Positions 18,089 to 27,083 of a stretch of DNA of 64,000 nucleotides are shown one piece after another. Source of the DNA: Bacillus sp. BHET2 (GTDB lineage Bacteria; Bacillota; Bacilli; Bacillales; Bacillaceae_B). Position numbers and translations under genes: made by a program. The stretch spans positions 246,040-310,039 of the forward strand of contig NZ_VCQN01000005.1 in the NCBI RefSeq assembly GCF_005938125.1, given 5' to 3'. Position 1 is the first letter of the stretch. The number at the start of each line of letters is the position of its first letter. Below the pieces are notes generated by a model that did not search any database, had not been told where the DNA came from, and saw only the letters and a list, made by a program, of their open reading frames with translations.

Positions 18089-19108
18089 TCATTCATATGA
18101 AGAAGGATCCTCTTCACCAGCCGTGGTCCGGTTGATTTCAAGGTGATCCTGTAATTCGATACTAGTATTGGCAAGACTCGTATCATCAAGCAACCAATAG
18201 TAGATGTTATCGATGTAAGTATCCTCACCTTCAAGTGAGAGTGTGTTCATGTCCAATTTTTTCTTTAATCCATAACTGGACAATGCTTTCATCTCATCAA
18301 AAGTCATATTGGTTTCCATATTGTCTCCGATTGCCTGGATGATATCATCGTACTTGGTCAAGGCATTGGCAGATACAGCTCTCTTCATTATGCCTTTCAA
18401 GATTTCCTGTTGGCGTTTCCCCCGTTCAATATCATTATCCTGTTTACGGGTTCTTGCTAATGCTAAAGCTTCTTCTCCATCAAGATTCTGCTCTCCCGGA
18501 AGTAAATGGATGGCATTGGCTTTATCTTTGGAGTTTTGCTCGTATAGTTCATACGGTACTTCTACATTGATGCCGTTCAGTGCGTCAACGACATCAATAA
18601 ACGCATTGAAGTTCATTTTCACATAGTAGTCGACGGGGATGTTGAACATGGTTTCAACTGCTTCAATAGAAGCTTTTGGACCGCCAAATGCATGGGCGTG
18701 GTTGATTTTGGTCTTGTATCCTACTTCGGGTAAGTAAACATAGGAGTCACGTGGGATACTTACGAGTTTGACGGATTTATCTTTTTCATTTAAAGTGGCA
18801 AGCATCAGGGCATCGGAACGAGTAGTGGATCCGAAATTTCGTGTTTCACTCTCATCAACCCCGATAAACAGGATGGATACATTATCAATATTCGGATCGA
18901 CCTTTTCTTCGCGAAGATCTGACTTCTCCCGGCCATCAATATTGTTGTAAGAGTCATTAAAGACAGTTTCAGCTTTTTTATACAATAGCGCTCCATACCC
19001 AGCTACAGAAAACGTGACGATAAGGAGTGGAATGATGAGGAAGAAAACAATCCTTCTCCTGCGTTTCTTCTTTTTCATATTGTTACGATTAGCCTTTTCA
19101 ATCGACAT
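18089..19108 (-). CDS. LytR-CpsA-Psr (LCP) family ligase
   Basis: About 339 residues: a short basic cytoplasmic tail (KKKKRRRR), one membrane segment (about 20-42), then an extracellular LCP domain. Conserved family motifs are LFIGVDESE, TTRSDALMLATLN, VSIPRDSYVYLP and the Arg-rich ALARTRKQDNDIERGKRQQ. LCP enzymes attach undecaprenyl-linked teichoic acids or polysaccharides to peptidoglycan. The open frame extends upstream to 19246, but the extra 46 residues look non-coding and AAGGAG precedes the ATG at 19108. The tag genes nearby suggest wall teichoic acid as cargo. A second LCP gene lies at 40.1 kb. Confidence 0.88.
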   Translation of the reverse strand: MSIEKANRNNMKKKKRRRRIVFFLIIPLLIVTFSVAGYGALLYKKAETVFNDSYNNIDGREKSDLREEKVDPNIDNVSILFIGVDESETRNFGSTTRSDALMLATLNEKDKSVKLVSIPRDSYVYLPEVGYKTKINHAHAFGGPKASIEAVETMFNIPVDYYVKMNFNAFIDVVDALNGINVEVPYELYEQNSKDKANAIHLLPGEQNLDGEEALALARTRKQDNDIERGKRQQEILKGIMKRAVSANALTKYDDIIQAIGDNMETNMTFDEMKALSSYGLKKKLDMNTLSLEGEDTYIDNIYYWLLDDTSLANTSIELQDHLEINRTTAGEEDPSSYE

Positions 19109-19218
19109 ATGTAATAAAACTCCTTCTTCGAGTAGTGATACCAATAACAATTTTCGACGAATTATTCCAAATTCTATTGTACTACGATACCCATGATACC
19201 GTAAAATGAAATTTGTAT

Positions 19219-19263
19219 TACAAGAGGGACGGACCTTGATGGCCAAGGTCCGTCCCTCTTGTA
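19219..19263. repeat. Perfect 20-bp inverted repeat of the AGGGACGGACCT family
   Basis: The arms at 19219-19238 and 19244-19263 are exactly complementary around a 5-base loop. They contain the core AGGGACGGACCT that recurs three more times near 32.5-32.7 kb. It may end the yvyE transcript, but the minus strand lacks a strong T-run after it. Confidence 0.75.
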
Positions 19264-19270
19264 GCTTCTT

Positions 19271-19903
19271 CTATATGTCGATTTCTAGATACTCTACGTC
19301 GGTCTCTTGAATGTCCCCTTGACCGTTTGTAAGCTCAGTCATCCATTCTATAAACTGATCTTTTGACCCTTCTTCTACATACACTTCCACCTCAACCGTC
19401 TCCAGGTAGTGAATCGATTTTAACTGGTAGTGAGAAGACCTCACTTCATTTTCGACTTTCCCTAGCCATGTGTAATCGATAGTGGTTTTCATGATACGCA
19501 TAAGCCGTCTTTCCACACTGCCTGTTGCATTAAGCCCTTCAGAAGTAGATCGCCCATACGCACGGATCAATCCACCGGCACCAAGCTTGATACCTCCGAA
19601 ATAACGAGTCACCACTACCACTGTGTCTTTAAGATTACGTTTTTTTAGCACCTCAAGCATCGGCACTCCAGCAGTTCCGCTTGGTTCCCCGTCATCATTC
19701 GCTTTTTGGATCAGATTATTTTCACCAATCATATAAGCAGAACAGTTATGATTGGCGTCATGATGCCTCTTCTTGATAGTGGAAATGAATTCCTGGGCTT
19801 CTTCCTCAGTTTCTACACGATTCACGTAGGTAATAAATCTGGACCGTTCGATATTGATTTCATGTTCTCCGTAACCTTTTACGGTGTTATAGTGATGTAG
19901 CAA
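19271..19903 (-). CDS. yvyE: YigZ/YvyE (IMPACT) family protein
   Basis: About 210 residues. The N-terminal IMPACT/UPF0029 domain carries ERSRFITYVNRV, ANHNCSAYMIG, DDGEPSGTAGVPML and TRYFGGIKLGAGGLIRAYG, all hallmarks of the family. A smaller C-terminal ferredoxin-like domain follows. The biochemical role in bacteria is unclear; eukaryotic IMPACT acts in translational control. The longest frame begins with GTG at 19921, but that codon belongs to the ribosome site AAAGGAG; the TTG at 19903 lies at correct spacing. In Bacillus subtilis yvyE also neighbours degS, on the opposite strand, as here. Confidence 0.9.
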   Translation of the reverse strand: MLHHYNTVKGYGEHEINIERSRFITYVNRVETEEEAQEFISTIKKRHHDANHNCSAYMIGENNLIQKANDDGEPSGTAGVPMLEVLKKRNLKDTVVVVTRYFGGIKLGAGGLIRAYGRSTSEGLNATGSVERRLMRIMKTTIDYTWLGKVENEVRSSHYQLKSIHYLETVEVEVYVEEGSKDQFIEWMTELTNGQGDIQETDVEYLEIDI

Positions 19904-20440
19904 TCGTATTTCTCCTTTCACTATTGTCGAAACTTACGACAAATTTCGTACAATTTCTCATACATATACTATATAGAAATTGAAGAGACAATGCACAACT
20001 TGAGTACTATAAAGCCTGTCAATTCAGGTGAAATACTGGTTTCACATGAAATAATGGTAATACAATGTAATCAAACTTTAATCTCCGACAATTTATGACA
20101 TGGTATAATGGACGCTGATAGTAATACTTCTGTTGTTCCAATGCTCATATAGGACGTCGAATGGTCTAGATATTTGCCATTCATTCTCTTACTTTTCCTG
20201 GAGCGAATGATCCCTTGGTAGAGGTATTACGTAGGAATATGCCTAGATGAATAAAGGAGTTTAATGATTTTTCATTGAAATGATAATAGGTACTTGTTTG
20301 TAGATGATTAGTAGGTCTATCGACATGAAGAAAAGACTGAAATTCAAACTTGGAAATACCCGTTGTTATTATGTGAGTATAGTGATCATGAAGCTTTATG
20401 CTAGGTTGACTACTATTGTGGAACAAAAGAGGGGTGTACC
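19904..20440. other. Divergent intergenic region yvyE/degS
   Basis: About 540 bases. The only promoter-like element seen is GGTATAATGG near 20102-20111, which has a full TATAAT but no good -35. A long minus-strand open frame that enters degS (20181-20654) is a shadow. The degS GTG start is preceded by AGAGGGG. Nothing else was recognised. Confidence 0.45.
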
Positions 20441-21583
20441 GTGTCACTAAAAAAAATAGACACCAAGATGTTAGATAGCATCCTGAAAAAGATGGTCGAT
20501 ACGGTTGACGAAAGTAAGGATGAAATCTTCCAGATTGGCGAGCAATGTCGAAATGATTATGAAGATTTGGTAAGTGAGCTACTAGAAGTAAAAGAAATGG
20601 TTGTGAAGGTGATTGATGAAGGGGATGCTCTCCATCAGAAATCGAAGTTTGCAAGGCTCAGGCTCTCTGAGGTAAGCAAGCATTTTCAGACCTATTCAGA
20701 AGACCAGGTAAGAGAAGCATATGAGAAAGCTCATGACCTGCAGATGAAGCTTTCCATGAATAGACAGCAGGAAAAGCAGCTGAGAGAGCGCAGGGATGAA
20801 CTGGAAAGACGCATGCGATCACTCGGAGATACGATTGAACGGGCAGAAAATCTTTGCTCACAAATATCGGTCGTTCTCAATTATTTAAATAGTGACTTAA
20901 GGCAGGTTAACGAGGCATTAGAGGACGCGAAGCAGCGTCAGGATTTCGGTCTCAAGATTATTGAGGCACAAGAGGATGAACGAAAACGCTTATCCCGGGA
21001 AATTCATGACGGACCTGCACAAATGATGGCAAATGTCTTGATTCGTTCCGATTTAATCGAACGTGTGTATCGAGAAAAGAGTACAGAAGATGCCATCAAG
21101 GAAATACGCGATCTCAAACGAATGGTCCGCTCAGCTCTTTATGAGGTTCGTCGCATCATTTACGACCTTAGACCAATGGCGCTCGATGACCTGGGGTTGA
21201 TACCGACCCTCAAAAAGTACTTGAGTACAATCGAAGAGTATAACCAGGAGACCTCGATTCAATTTGTCAATATGGGGCTCGATATCAGACTTCCTTCAAA
21301 ATTCGAAGTCGCTCTGTTCCGATTAGTACAAGAAAGTGTCCAGAATGCCCTTAAGCACGCTCAATCTACACATATTCAAGTTAAAGTAGAAGTAAAGAAA
21401 GACCAAATAACAGTTGTTGTCAAAGACAACGGCAAAGGATTCGATAAAGAAAAACAAAAAACAGGATCCTTTGGCATCATGGGGATGAAAGAACGTGTCG
21501 ACCTTCTCGAAGGGGACATCACGATTGACTCGAAAGTAGGGGCTGGAACGGTCATTCTGATCCAGGTACCGCTTAATACGTAA
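20441..21583 (+). CDS. degS: Sensor histidine kinase DegS
   Basis: A cytoplasmic 380-residue kinase with no membrane segment. The N-terminal sensor region is helical/coiled coil (about 1-170). The dimerisation/phosphoacceptor domain has REIHDGPAQMM with H189, the same position as in Bacillus subtilis DegS. A HATPase_c domain at about 280-380 has NALKHA, DNGKGF and GIMGMKERV. It phosphorylates DegU and controls exoenzymes, motility and biofilm traits. GTG start; degU follows after 30 bases. The nearby secreted protease gene and tasA operon are the kind of targets DegU has in related species. Confidence 0.96.
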   Translation: MSLKKIDTKMLDSILKKMVDTVDESKDEIFQIGEQCRNDYEDLVSELLEVKEMVVKVIDEGDALHQKSKFARLRLSEVSKHFQTYSEDQVREAYEKAHDLQMKLSMNRQQEKQLRERRDELERRMRSLGDTIERAENLCSQISVVLNYLNSDLRQVNEALEDAKQRQDFGLKIIEAQEDERKRLSREIHDGPAQMMANVLIRSDLIERVYREKSTEDAIKEIRDLKRMVRSALYEVRRIIYDLRPMALDDLGLIPTLKKYLSTIEEYNQETSIQFVNMGLDIRLPSKFEVALFRLVQESVQNALKHAQSTHIQVKVEVKKDQITVVVKDNGKGFDKEKQKTGSFGIMGMKERVDLLEGDITIDSKVGAGTVILIQVPLNT

Positions 21584-21613
21584 ATTTTTCCAAGGTTTAG
21601 GGAGGCGAAAGAC

Positions 21614-22291
21614 ATGGCAACAAATATTGTTATCATTGACGATCATCAGCTTTTCAGAGAAGGGGTTAAACGAATTCTCGAATTTGAATCTTCTTTCAAC
21701 GTAGTAGCAGAAGGAGATGACGGTTCAGAAGCGATGAACCTGGTAGAAACACATGAACCTGACGTTGTCCTCATGGATATTAATATGCCTGAAATAAACG
21801 GCGTGGAAGCGACTCGTGAATTAATGGCCAAGTATCCGGATACGAAAGTCATTATCTTATCGATTCACGATGACGAAAACTATGTAAACCATGCGCTGAA
21901 AACAGGTGCACTTGGTTACCTATTAAAAGAAATGGACTCAGATGCCCTTGTTGACGCCGTGAAAATCGTCGCAGAAGGCGGATCTTACGTTCATCCGAAG
22001 GTAACCCACAACCTGGTAGCAGAATACAAGCGCCTGGCAAACGCCCAGAACACAGGTGGATTCCAGCAATCCGAAGTTCGCCGCCCGCTTCACCTATTAA
22101 CTCGTCGTGAGTGTGAAGTACTGCAAATGCTTGCTGATGGTAAGAGTAACCGTGGAATTGGTGAAGGATTATACATTAGTGAAAAAACGGTTAAAAACCA
22201 TGTAAGTAACATCCTTCAAAAAATGAACGTGAACGACCGTACCCAGGCAGTTGTGACTGCAATTAAGAATGGTTGGGTGGAAGTACGATAA
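21614..22291 (+). CDS. degU: Response regulator DegU
   Basis: A 225-residue NarL/FixJ-type regulator. Its receiver domain has acidic DD at residues 9-10, the phosphoacceptor D55 in LMDINMPE and a conserved Lys in YLLKEMD. A linker is followed by a LuxR-type helix-turn-helix (about 160-222) with [15 protein letters not shown] and [14 protein letters not shown]. It forms an operon with degS and is followed by a strong terminator. It acts as a transcription factor for degradative enzymes and biofilm genes. Confidence 0.96.
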   Translation: MATNIVIIDDHQLFREGVKRILEFESSFNVVAEGDDGSEAMNLVETHEPDVVLMDINMPEINGVEATRELMAKYPDTKVIILSIHDDENYVNHALKTGALGYLLKEMDSDALVDAVKIVAEGGSYVHPKVTHNLVAEYKRLANAQNTGGFQQSEVRRPLHLLTRRECEVLQMLADGKSNRGIGEGLYISEKTVKNHVSNILQKMNVNDRTQAVVTAIKNGWVEVR

Positions 22292-22334
22292 CGTTTAGAG
22301 AGTTATGTGTATTGTGAATTTGTTGTTGAGAGAG

Positions 22335-22364
22335 CGGCCCTTCTTCGTGGAGGGCCGTTTTTTT
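22335..22364 (+). terminator. degU terminator
   Basis: CGGCCCT pairs with AGGGCCG around a TCTTCGTGG loop and is followed by a T-run. Confidence 0.9.
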
Positions 22365-22462
22365 CTGTTAGAAATTGGCTGAGAAGGTATCGGGAACTAC
22401 AGGAAGTTTGAAGGTGCAAATAGTTAGCAGAACGTGTATGAACCTTTCTTCAGCTTAATAAT

Positions 22463-22590
22463 TTTCGACAAATGGCTCATAAAATTGAAATGTGGCTTAT
22501 ATATCAGAATTACGGCTCAGAACTTCTTGAAACTGGCTCATAACTTTTAGTAGAGGCCCATAAATAGTGGGACTGGCTCATAATAAAGGT
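22463..22590 (+). repeat. Six degenerate GGCTCATAA units phased at 20-21 bases
   Basis: GGCTCAT, GGCTTAT, GGCTCAG, GGCTCAT, GGCCCAT and GGCTCAT begin at 22474, 22494, 22514, 22535, 22555 and 22575. Each is followed by an AT-rich spacer. The block is preceded by AATTTTCGACAA, which also precedes a decayed copy near 28.05 kb. Confidence 0.7.
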
Positions 22591-22931
22591 GGGGGAAAGT
22601 GATTCTCGATATGTAGCCTCTCAAAATGAATTTATTAAACAAGTTTAGGCTATCACCTAAGCTAAAAGTGGTATAACTTCAGCATATTTCAATCATAGTT
22701 GAGAAGAAGAAGGGGGTTTCTACACAAAATCAGACGATTGAACCCTCGTTGTCAAGGGATCAGAGCGAGCTAAGTGTGCAAAAATATCGATTCATTGATT
22801 TTTCCATCGTTAGCAACTTATGCAAAACCGGTTAAGGGGATGCTATGTAAAACCGACATGTCTATTAGCCGATCTAGTAGCTAATGTAATTGCAACAATC
22901 TCTTAAGGAAACAGCAATGGTTTATTGAATG

Positions 22932-22982
22932 AAAAAACCCCTTAAACAAGGAGATGTGAAACCCAACCCTTGTTCAAGAGGT
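22932..22982 (-). terminator. Terminator of the immune inhibitor A gene
   Basis: On the minus strand TCTTGAACAAGG pairs (with one or two mismatches) with CCTTGTTTAAGG, and a run of T follows. Confidence 0.75.
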
Positions 22983-23001
22983 ATACGATCAACCTGCTAT
23001 T

Positions 23002-25377
23002 CTATTTTGACAAAATGATTGAACCAACCGATTTGTCTTTCGCTTGATCATTCACCAGAACCTTCATTCCGTAATGGCTGATATTACGTCCTGCATCTGG
23101 TAAGTAGGAGTTGTTATAATCTTTCATGTCATTAAACAATGGAACTCCACGCTGACTTGGCAGAGTCAGGGTTTGACCAGGATATATCAGGTTCAATCCT
23201 GATGTAGGCATGAAGTTGAATGCTGCGTCTGCCACATGGTATCTACTAGTGGCTGCTACTCCTGTACTCCACATTAAATTCGTGTCATCATGTGCATCCA
23301 CCACTCCAAGGAAACCGTCTCCAGGATGAATTCCTGTCCAGTTATCAGTGAAGGTATCATCGACATACCAGACGACCAGACCGCCATCGTAGCTCATTAA
23401 CGAGCTTCCACGTGCGATGTGCCCCAGTCCTTTATCTACACCTTGCTGGTTGCGCCATTCCATTAAGTAATAATGGTCCACATATTTGTTTCCGTCGAAG
23501 CGTTCAAATCCATTGAATGTGAATGGAGAACTGGTCGATTCAGCACCATCACTGACAATAGTTGCACCGTCTGCAACGACTTTGATGTTATCAGCGAATA
23601 AGCCAGTTTGTGTTGCACCCCAGTCAGATGCATAGCGAAGTCTTAATTTGATTTTTTGTCCTGCGTACTGATTTAGATCAAATGTTTGAGCTTCCCAGCC
23701 ATCTGAAGTACCTGTGAATCCTGGCATAGAGTTCAAGATCGTAGGATATCCTTCAGGAACCACATCGCTTCTAGTATTTTCGTTCCCTAAAGACTTCCAG
23801 GTTGCCCCATTATCCGTTGATACTTGGACAAATCCGAAATCCCATTGTTCTTCAATATCATACCAGGCGTCAAATGTTAGCTTTGCAGAAGATTTACCTG
23901 TTAAATCAACATCCGTCACCATATTTGTATCCGTTTCATCTTCTTGCCCACCCCAATACTCATAGCTTCCAGAAGCAGGAGTATTTACTGGTGTTTTCTT
24001 CTCAGGTAAATTCACTTGAATCGCCTGATGGTTTTGTCCGTTCGGAGAATTAGCTTGGTCGAGCAATAATGTTGTCCCTTTTTTCTTTAAATCGTCAAAG
24101 TCGACAACTGTCGCTTTTGTCCATTTTCCACCAAGTGTTGATTGTAAATAAGATTTCGCCCAAGGAGAGAAACCAGTCGGTTCAGTACCCGGTACTTTAC
24201 CTGCCCATGAGCCTGCAGACATGATTGACCAGTATTCAACCGCATCCCCAGCACCTGAGTAAATCGTGTCATATTCATCAGGTAATCCTAAGTCATGGCC
24301 ATATTCATGAGCGAATACACCTGTCGCTCCATCTTCAGGCATCATCGTGTAATCATAGAATCCTGGCGTCCCGTTTCCAAGTCCATCCGGATCAAAGAAG
24401 ACAGCAGATCGGTGAGACCAAATGGCATTATCATACAATGAGCCGCCTCCAGCTTCCTGTCCCATACCGGAGTGGATAATTTGTAAGTGATCGACTAATC
24501 CATCTGGCTCCCAGAAGTTACCGTCACCATCTAAATCATGTGGATCTTCTAAGTCATAATCTTTAAGGGGGATTCCTGCTGCGATTGCTGCAGCATAAGT
24601 ATCTTTTACTAATTGCTTCGATCCACCAGGAGTCACATTGTCATGTCCCCCTGAAGCTCTGTCTGCTCCATAATAAGCTGCTGTACCTGGTACCTTGAGC
24701 CACCCGTATGCTTTACCTTCGACTGTATAAGTCCCGCCCGATTGCTCTTCATAATACTGCTTTTGAGAAACGAATGTTTCACCATTAGGACCGGTTACTC
24801 CTTTGTCCCCAAAAATCATATCTTCGAAGTGCTTAGTGTTGTAATCAGAATAGTAGTTATCCGTTTCACTTGGCTTGATTTTGTTATGTGAGAAATCCGA
24901 GTACTCTACCATCAAAGTAAGTAGCTTCCCTTTCTTTGCTATACCAGGTGATGGTGATTCCTTCACCGGATCAGGATGCTTCGTATTTCCTTGCAATTTC
25001 CCACTGCTTTTCTTTGTTTCGTCTTTAAACTTCTGATGCTTTTCAGATTCCGCTGCTTTCACTTTAGGAGCAATGGGATCTTTTGCGTTCGCATCCTCTA
25101 CTTTCTTTCCTTTTAATTCAATATACTTTTCCAACGCTTTTTGCTTGGAAGCATCAGAAGCTTTGGCTGAAATCTTCCCTTGCTTGATCAATGAAGCTAG
25201 CAATCTCTCATCATTAATCAACGCCGCATCCAACGTCCCTTTAAAATGTGAAGCCGATTCTTTTACACTGCTTTCTGTCACTACACTTGCCGAAACAGAT
25301 GAACTGACTGGAATACCAGCAAACAACGTTCCTGCCATGACAACCGAAGTGATTCCTGATTTGAATAACTTGTTCAT
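23002..25377 (-). CDS. Immune inhibitor A (InhA) family M6 metalloprotease
   Basis: A 791-residue secreted protease. It has an Ala/Ser-rich signal peptide (about 1-30) and a charged propeptide (about 40-145). The M6 catalytic domain contains the zinc motif HEYGH at 357-361 and the downstream LGLPDEYD segment. A central jelly-roll-like region (about 480-610) has DNGATWKSLG and LRYASDWGA, and a C-terminal domain follows. InhA enzymes degrade host antimicrobial peptides and matrix proteins and process other exoproteins. TAGGGGGT precedes the ATG. The gene is monocistronic, with its own terminator. Its position beside degSU suggests, but does not prove, DegU control. Confidence 0.93.
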   Translation of the reverse strand: MNKLFKSGITSVVMAGTLFAGIPVSSSVSASVVTESSVKESASHFKGTLDAALINDERLLASLIKQGKISAKASDASKQKALEKYIELKGKKVEDANAKDPIAPKVKAAESEKHQKFKDETKKSSGKLQGNTKHPDPVKESPSPGIAKKGKLLTLMVEYSDFSHNKIKPSETDNYYSDYNTKHFEDMIFGDKGVTGPNGETFVSQKQYYEEQSGGTYTVEGKAYGWLKVPGTAAYYGADRASGGHDNVTPGGSKQLVKDTYAAAIAAGIPLKDYDLEDPHDLDGDGNFWEPDGLVDHLQIIHSGMGQEAGGGSLYDNAIWSHRSAVFFDPDGLGNGTPGFYDYTMMPEDGATGVFAHEYGHDLGLPDEYDTIYSGAGDAVEYWSIMSAGSWAGKVPGTEPTGFSPWAKSYLQSTLGGKWTKATVVDFDDLKKKGTTLLLDQANSPNGQNHQAIQVNLPEKKTPVNTPASGSYEYWGGQEDETDTNMVTDVDLTGKSSAKLTFDAWYDIEEQWDFGFVQVSTDNGATWKSLGNENTRSDVVPEGYPTILNSMPGFTGTSDGWEAQTFDLNQYAGQKIKLRLRYASDWGATQTGLFADNIKVVADGATIVSDGAESTSSPFTFNGFERFDGNKYVDHYYLMEWRNQQGVDKGLGHIARGSSLMSYDGGLVVWYVDDTFTDNWTGIHPGDGFLGVVDAHDDTNLMWSTGVAATSRYHVADAAFNFMPTSGLNLIYPGQTLTLPSQRGVPLFNDMKDYNNSYLPDAGRNISHYGMKVLVNDQAKDKSVGSIILSK

Positions 25378-25604
25378 ACGTTACCCCCTAAATGTTTTTT
25401 GGTACATTCTCATATTATTCTATTGAAAATCACTTTGGTAGAAGAGTCGCTCATCAAATTACGACATTATTGAGAGGGGCTTTTCTTTACTTTCACTTCG
25501 ATTATTCACATGATTGAGTACTTCAAACCTTGCTAGATCTTGATTTTTGCACCAAGAATGAATCTATTTCAAAAATAGAAATGATAGAGTATTTTGTCGT
25601 TTTT

Positions 25605-25626
25605 TAACGAACGTTTTTGTTCGTTA
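25605..25626. promoter_or_regulatory. Inverted repeat resembling paired SinR heptamers
   Basis: TAACGAAC and GTTCGTTA pair around a 6-base spacer (GTTTTT), ending 5 bases before the -35 of the sipW promoter. Each GTTCGTT differs at one position from the SinR consensus GTTCTYT. SinR represses the matrix operon in Bacillus subtilis. This could equally be the site of an unrelated repressor. Confidence 0.45.
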
Positions 25627-25631
25627 TAACG

Positions 25632-25660
25632 TTGACACATTTATCTAAGTCTAGTAGATT
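25632..25660 (+). promoter_or_regulatory. Sigma-A type promoter of the sipW-tasA operon
   Basis: TTGACA, a 17-base spacer and TAGATT. The -35 is perfect and the -10 matches four of six positions. It lies 42 bases upstream of the sipW start. Confidence 0.65.
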
Positions 25661-25701
25661 TGTGATTACAGGCGATAACTACCATAGGAGGATGTGATGA
25701 A

Positions 25702-26250
25702 TTGAAAAGAAAAATGTTGAAAATGTTCACTTATCTCCTGTCGATTTCCGCTCTATGCTGTATCGTGTTTCTCTTATTTGTAACCTATCAAGCTCAAAAG
25801 GATCCTACTAAAATCCCATCGTTCTTTGGGTACAAGCCTTTAACAGTCCTGACAAACAGTATGGAACCGAAAATCAGTGCAGGTGACATGATCTTTGTCA
25901 AAGAAAAAGACGCAACGGACGTTAAAAAGAACGAAATCATCACCTTTCAAACAGCGGATCAAAAGGTTGTCACACACCGAGTGGTAGATACGACCCCTGA
26001 AGGATTTCTTACTAAAGGAGACAATAACAATGTAGAAGACAGCTGGAAGGTGAAGCCTGATCACTTGATTGGAGAGGTTGCCGTAATTCTTCCAAATGCA
26101 GGTTTCGTGGCTAAATTCATTTCCAGTAAACTTGGATTTTCAATATTTGTCCTACTGCCATTTCTTCTATTTATCATGATGGAAGTGTTCGACCGTGTGA
26201 ACAGTCATCTGAAAAGAAAAGAAAACACAGTATCTACAAAGGCTCAATAG
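25702..26250 (+). CDS. sipW: Signal peptidase I SipW (ER-type)
   Basis: A 182-residue membrane peptidase with an N-terminal membrane anchor (about 9-30) and a second hydrophobic segment at about 140-165. The nucleophile Ser53 lies in LTNSMEP. A His (H92 in VVTHRVVDT) takes the place of the Lys of ordinary bacterial type I peptidases, which marks the SipW/ER type. LTKGDNNNVED holds the conserved Asp. SipW processes TasA and TapA in Bacillus subtilis, and the next two genes here are of that kind. The TTG start is the only one compatible with AGGAGG, because nearer ATG/GTG codons run at once into stops. Confidence 0.93.
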   Translation: MKRKMLKMFTYLLSISALCCIVFLLFVTYQAQKDPTKIPSFFGYKPLTVLTNSMEPKISAGDMIFVKEKDATDVKKNEIITFQTADQKVVTHRVVDTTPEGFLTKGDNNNVEDSWKVKPDHLIGEVAVILPNAGFVAKFISSKLGFSIFVLLPFLLFIMMEVFDRVNSHLKRKENTVSTKAQ

Positions 26251-26306
26251 TATATGGGTTCAATGAAAGATCTATATAAAACAAAATCAGAGGAGGAATT
26301 TTTAGT

Positions 26307-27023
26307 ATGAAAACAGTAAAAAAAGCATTATTAGCAACATCTTTGGCAGGAGCTTTAGTCGTAAGTGCAGGGTATGGTACATATTCTTGGTTCACGTCAA
26401 GTACTTCTGCAGTAGGAACCATCGATACAGGAAATTTATCAGTGAATAACGGGGAAGCAATCACAACTCCGCTCTTTACGGCAGCTAAATTCGCTCCATC
26501 CCAAGTAGTTTATGGGGACTTTGTTACGCTGGAGAACACAGGGGATTTAAAACAAAATTTAAAATTGACCTATACGGGTTCTGTGGATAAAGCTTCAGCA
26601 GATCCATACAAAATTTACTATATGGCGTTTAAATATAAAGCAATGCCAGATATGGATCAGTTGAATGATTGGAGAATGGCTTGGGAAAAAGGCTTCTTTA
26701 ACGGACATCATAATCCGACAATGAGCATGGCTAAATCGGCGGTTGCTTCATTACCTAAAGGAGTAGAGGTGGTTACCGGAGAGGCAACAGTGGAAGAAGT
26801 GCAAGCCATGTCAGCTCTTGCAAAATCAGCATCAGAAGGAGATAAAACGTTTAAGTTTGGCAAAGACGAGTTCTTCACACTGGAAGAAGATGAATACATC
26901 ACAATGGCATTTGATGTGAAGCTTGACCAAAGTGCTGGTAACGAGTACCAAGGAGCTACCTATAATGGGAATCTGATGGTTCAAGCGAAGCAGACTGACC
27001 AAGGTGCTAAATTCGGAAAATAA
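26307..27023 (+). CDS. tasA: TasA/camelysin (CalY) family biofilm matrix protein
   Basis: A 238-residue secreted protein. Its signal sequence runs to about residue 23 and is followed by the family motif GTYSWFTSSTSAVGTIDTG. A beta-rich core with LENTGDLKQNLKLTYTG matches the TasA/CalY (M73-like) domain. TasA polymerises into amyloid-like fibres in the biofilm matrix; CalY has been described as a casein-cleaving surface protein, so the M73 label does not prove protease activity. It follows sipW and has a strong GAGGAGG site. A hairpin lies just after its stop. Confidence 0.87.
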   Translation: MKTVKKALLATSLAGALVVSAGYGTYSWFTSSTSAVGTIDTGNLSVNNGEAITTPLFTAAKFAPSQVVYGDFVTLENTGDLKQNLKLTYTGSVDKASADPYKIYYMAFKYKAMPDMDQLNDWRMAWEKGFFNGHHNPTMSMAKSAVASLPKGVEVVTGEATVEEVQAMSALAKSASEGDKTFKFGKDEFFTLEEDEYITMAFDVKLDQSAGNEYQGATYNGNLMVQAKQTDQGAKFGK

Positions 27024-27037
27024 GAAATGAATGGATG

Positions 27038-27060
27038 AGGCAGTCGCACTCCGGCTGCCT
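27038..27060 (+). terminator. Hairpin between tasA and the tapA-like gene, possible partial terminator
   Basis: AGGCAGTCG and CGGCTGCCT pair with one G-T wobble and a 5-base loop. TATCTTTAT follows, a weak T-tract. It could lower expression of the downstream gene relative to tasA or stabilise the tasA mRNA end. Confidence 0.5.
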
Positions 27061-27083
27061 ATCTTTATAGAAGGGAGATACGA

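Larger units (their letters stand above)
22292..23001. other. Intergenic region with phased repeats
   Basis: 710 bases without a credible gene. It contains the degU terminator, the 20-bp phased GGCTCATAA repeat block at 22463-22590, and the inhA terminator at 22932-22982. From 22600 to 22930 nothing was recognised. Confidence 0.5.
25378..25701. other. Divergent regulatory region between inhA and sipW
   Basis: 324 bases. It contains the sipW promoter at 25632-25660, an inverted GTTCGTT repeat just upstream of it, and the inhA leader. No gene was seen. Confidence 0.55.

Noticed and set aside
18089..19246. Long form of the LCP protein with 46 extra N-terminal residues
   Set aside because: The extension is not LCP-like and precedes a better ATG with AAGGAG; membrane topology fits the short form.
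20181..20654. 157-codon minus-strand frame entering degS
   Set aside because: Runs through the degS promoter and coding start in antisense, His/Ser/Pro-rich composition, no family resemblance.
22463..22590. CRISPR array
   Set aside because: Units are only about 9 conserved bases at 20-base steps, degenerate, with no unique 30-base spacers and no cas genes nearby.
23002..25377. Toxin or bacteriocin reading of the secreted protease
   Set aside because: The HEYGH motif, propeptide and overall layout match InhA-type M6 metalloproteases.
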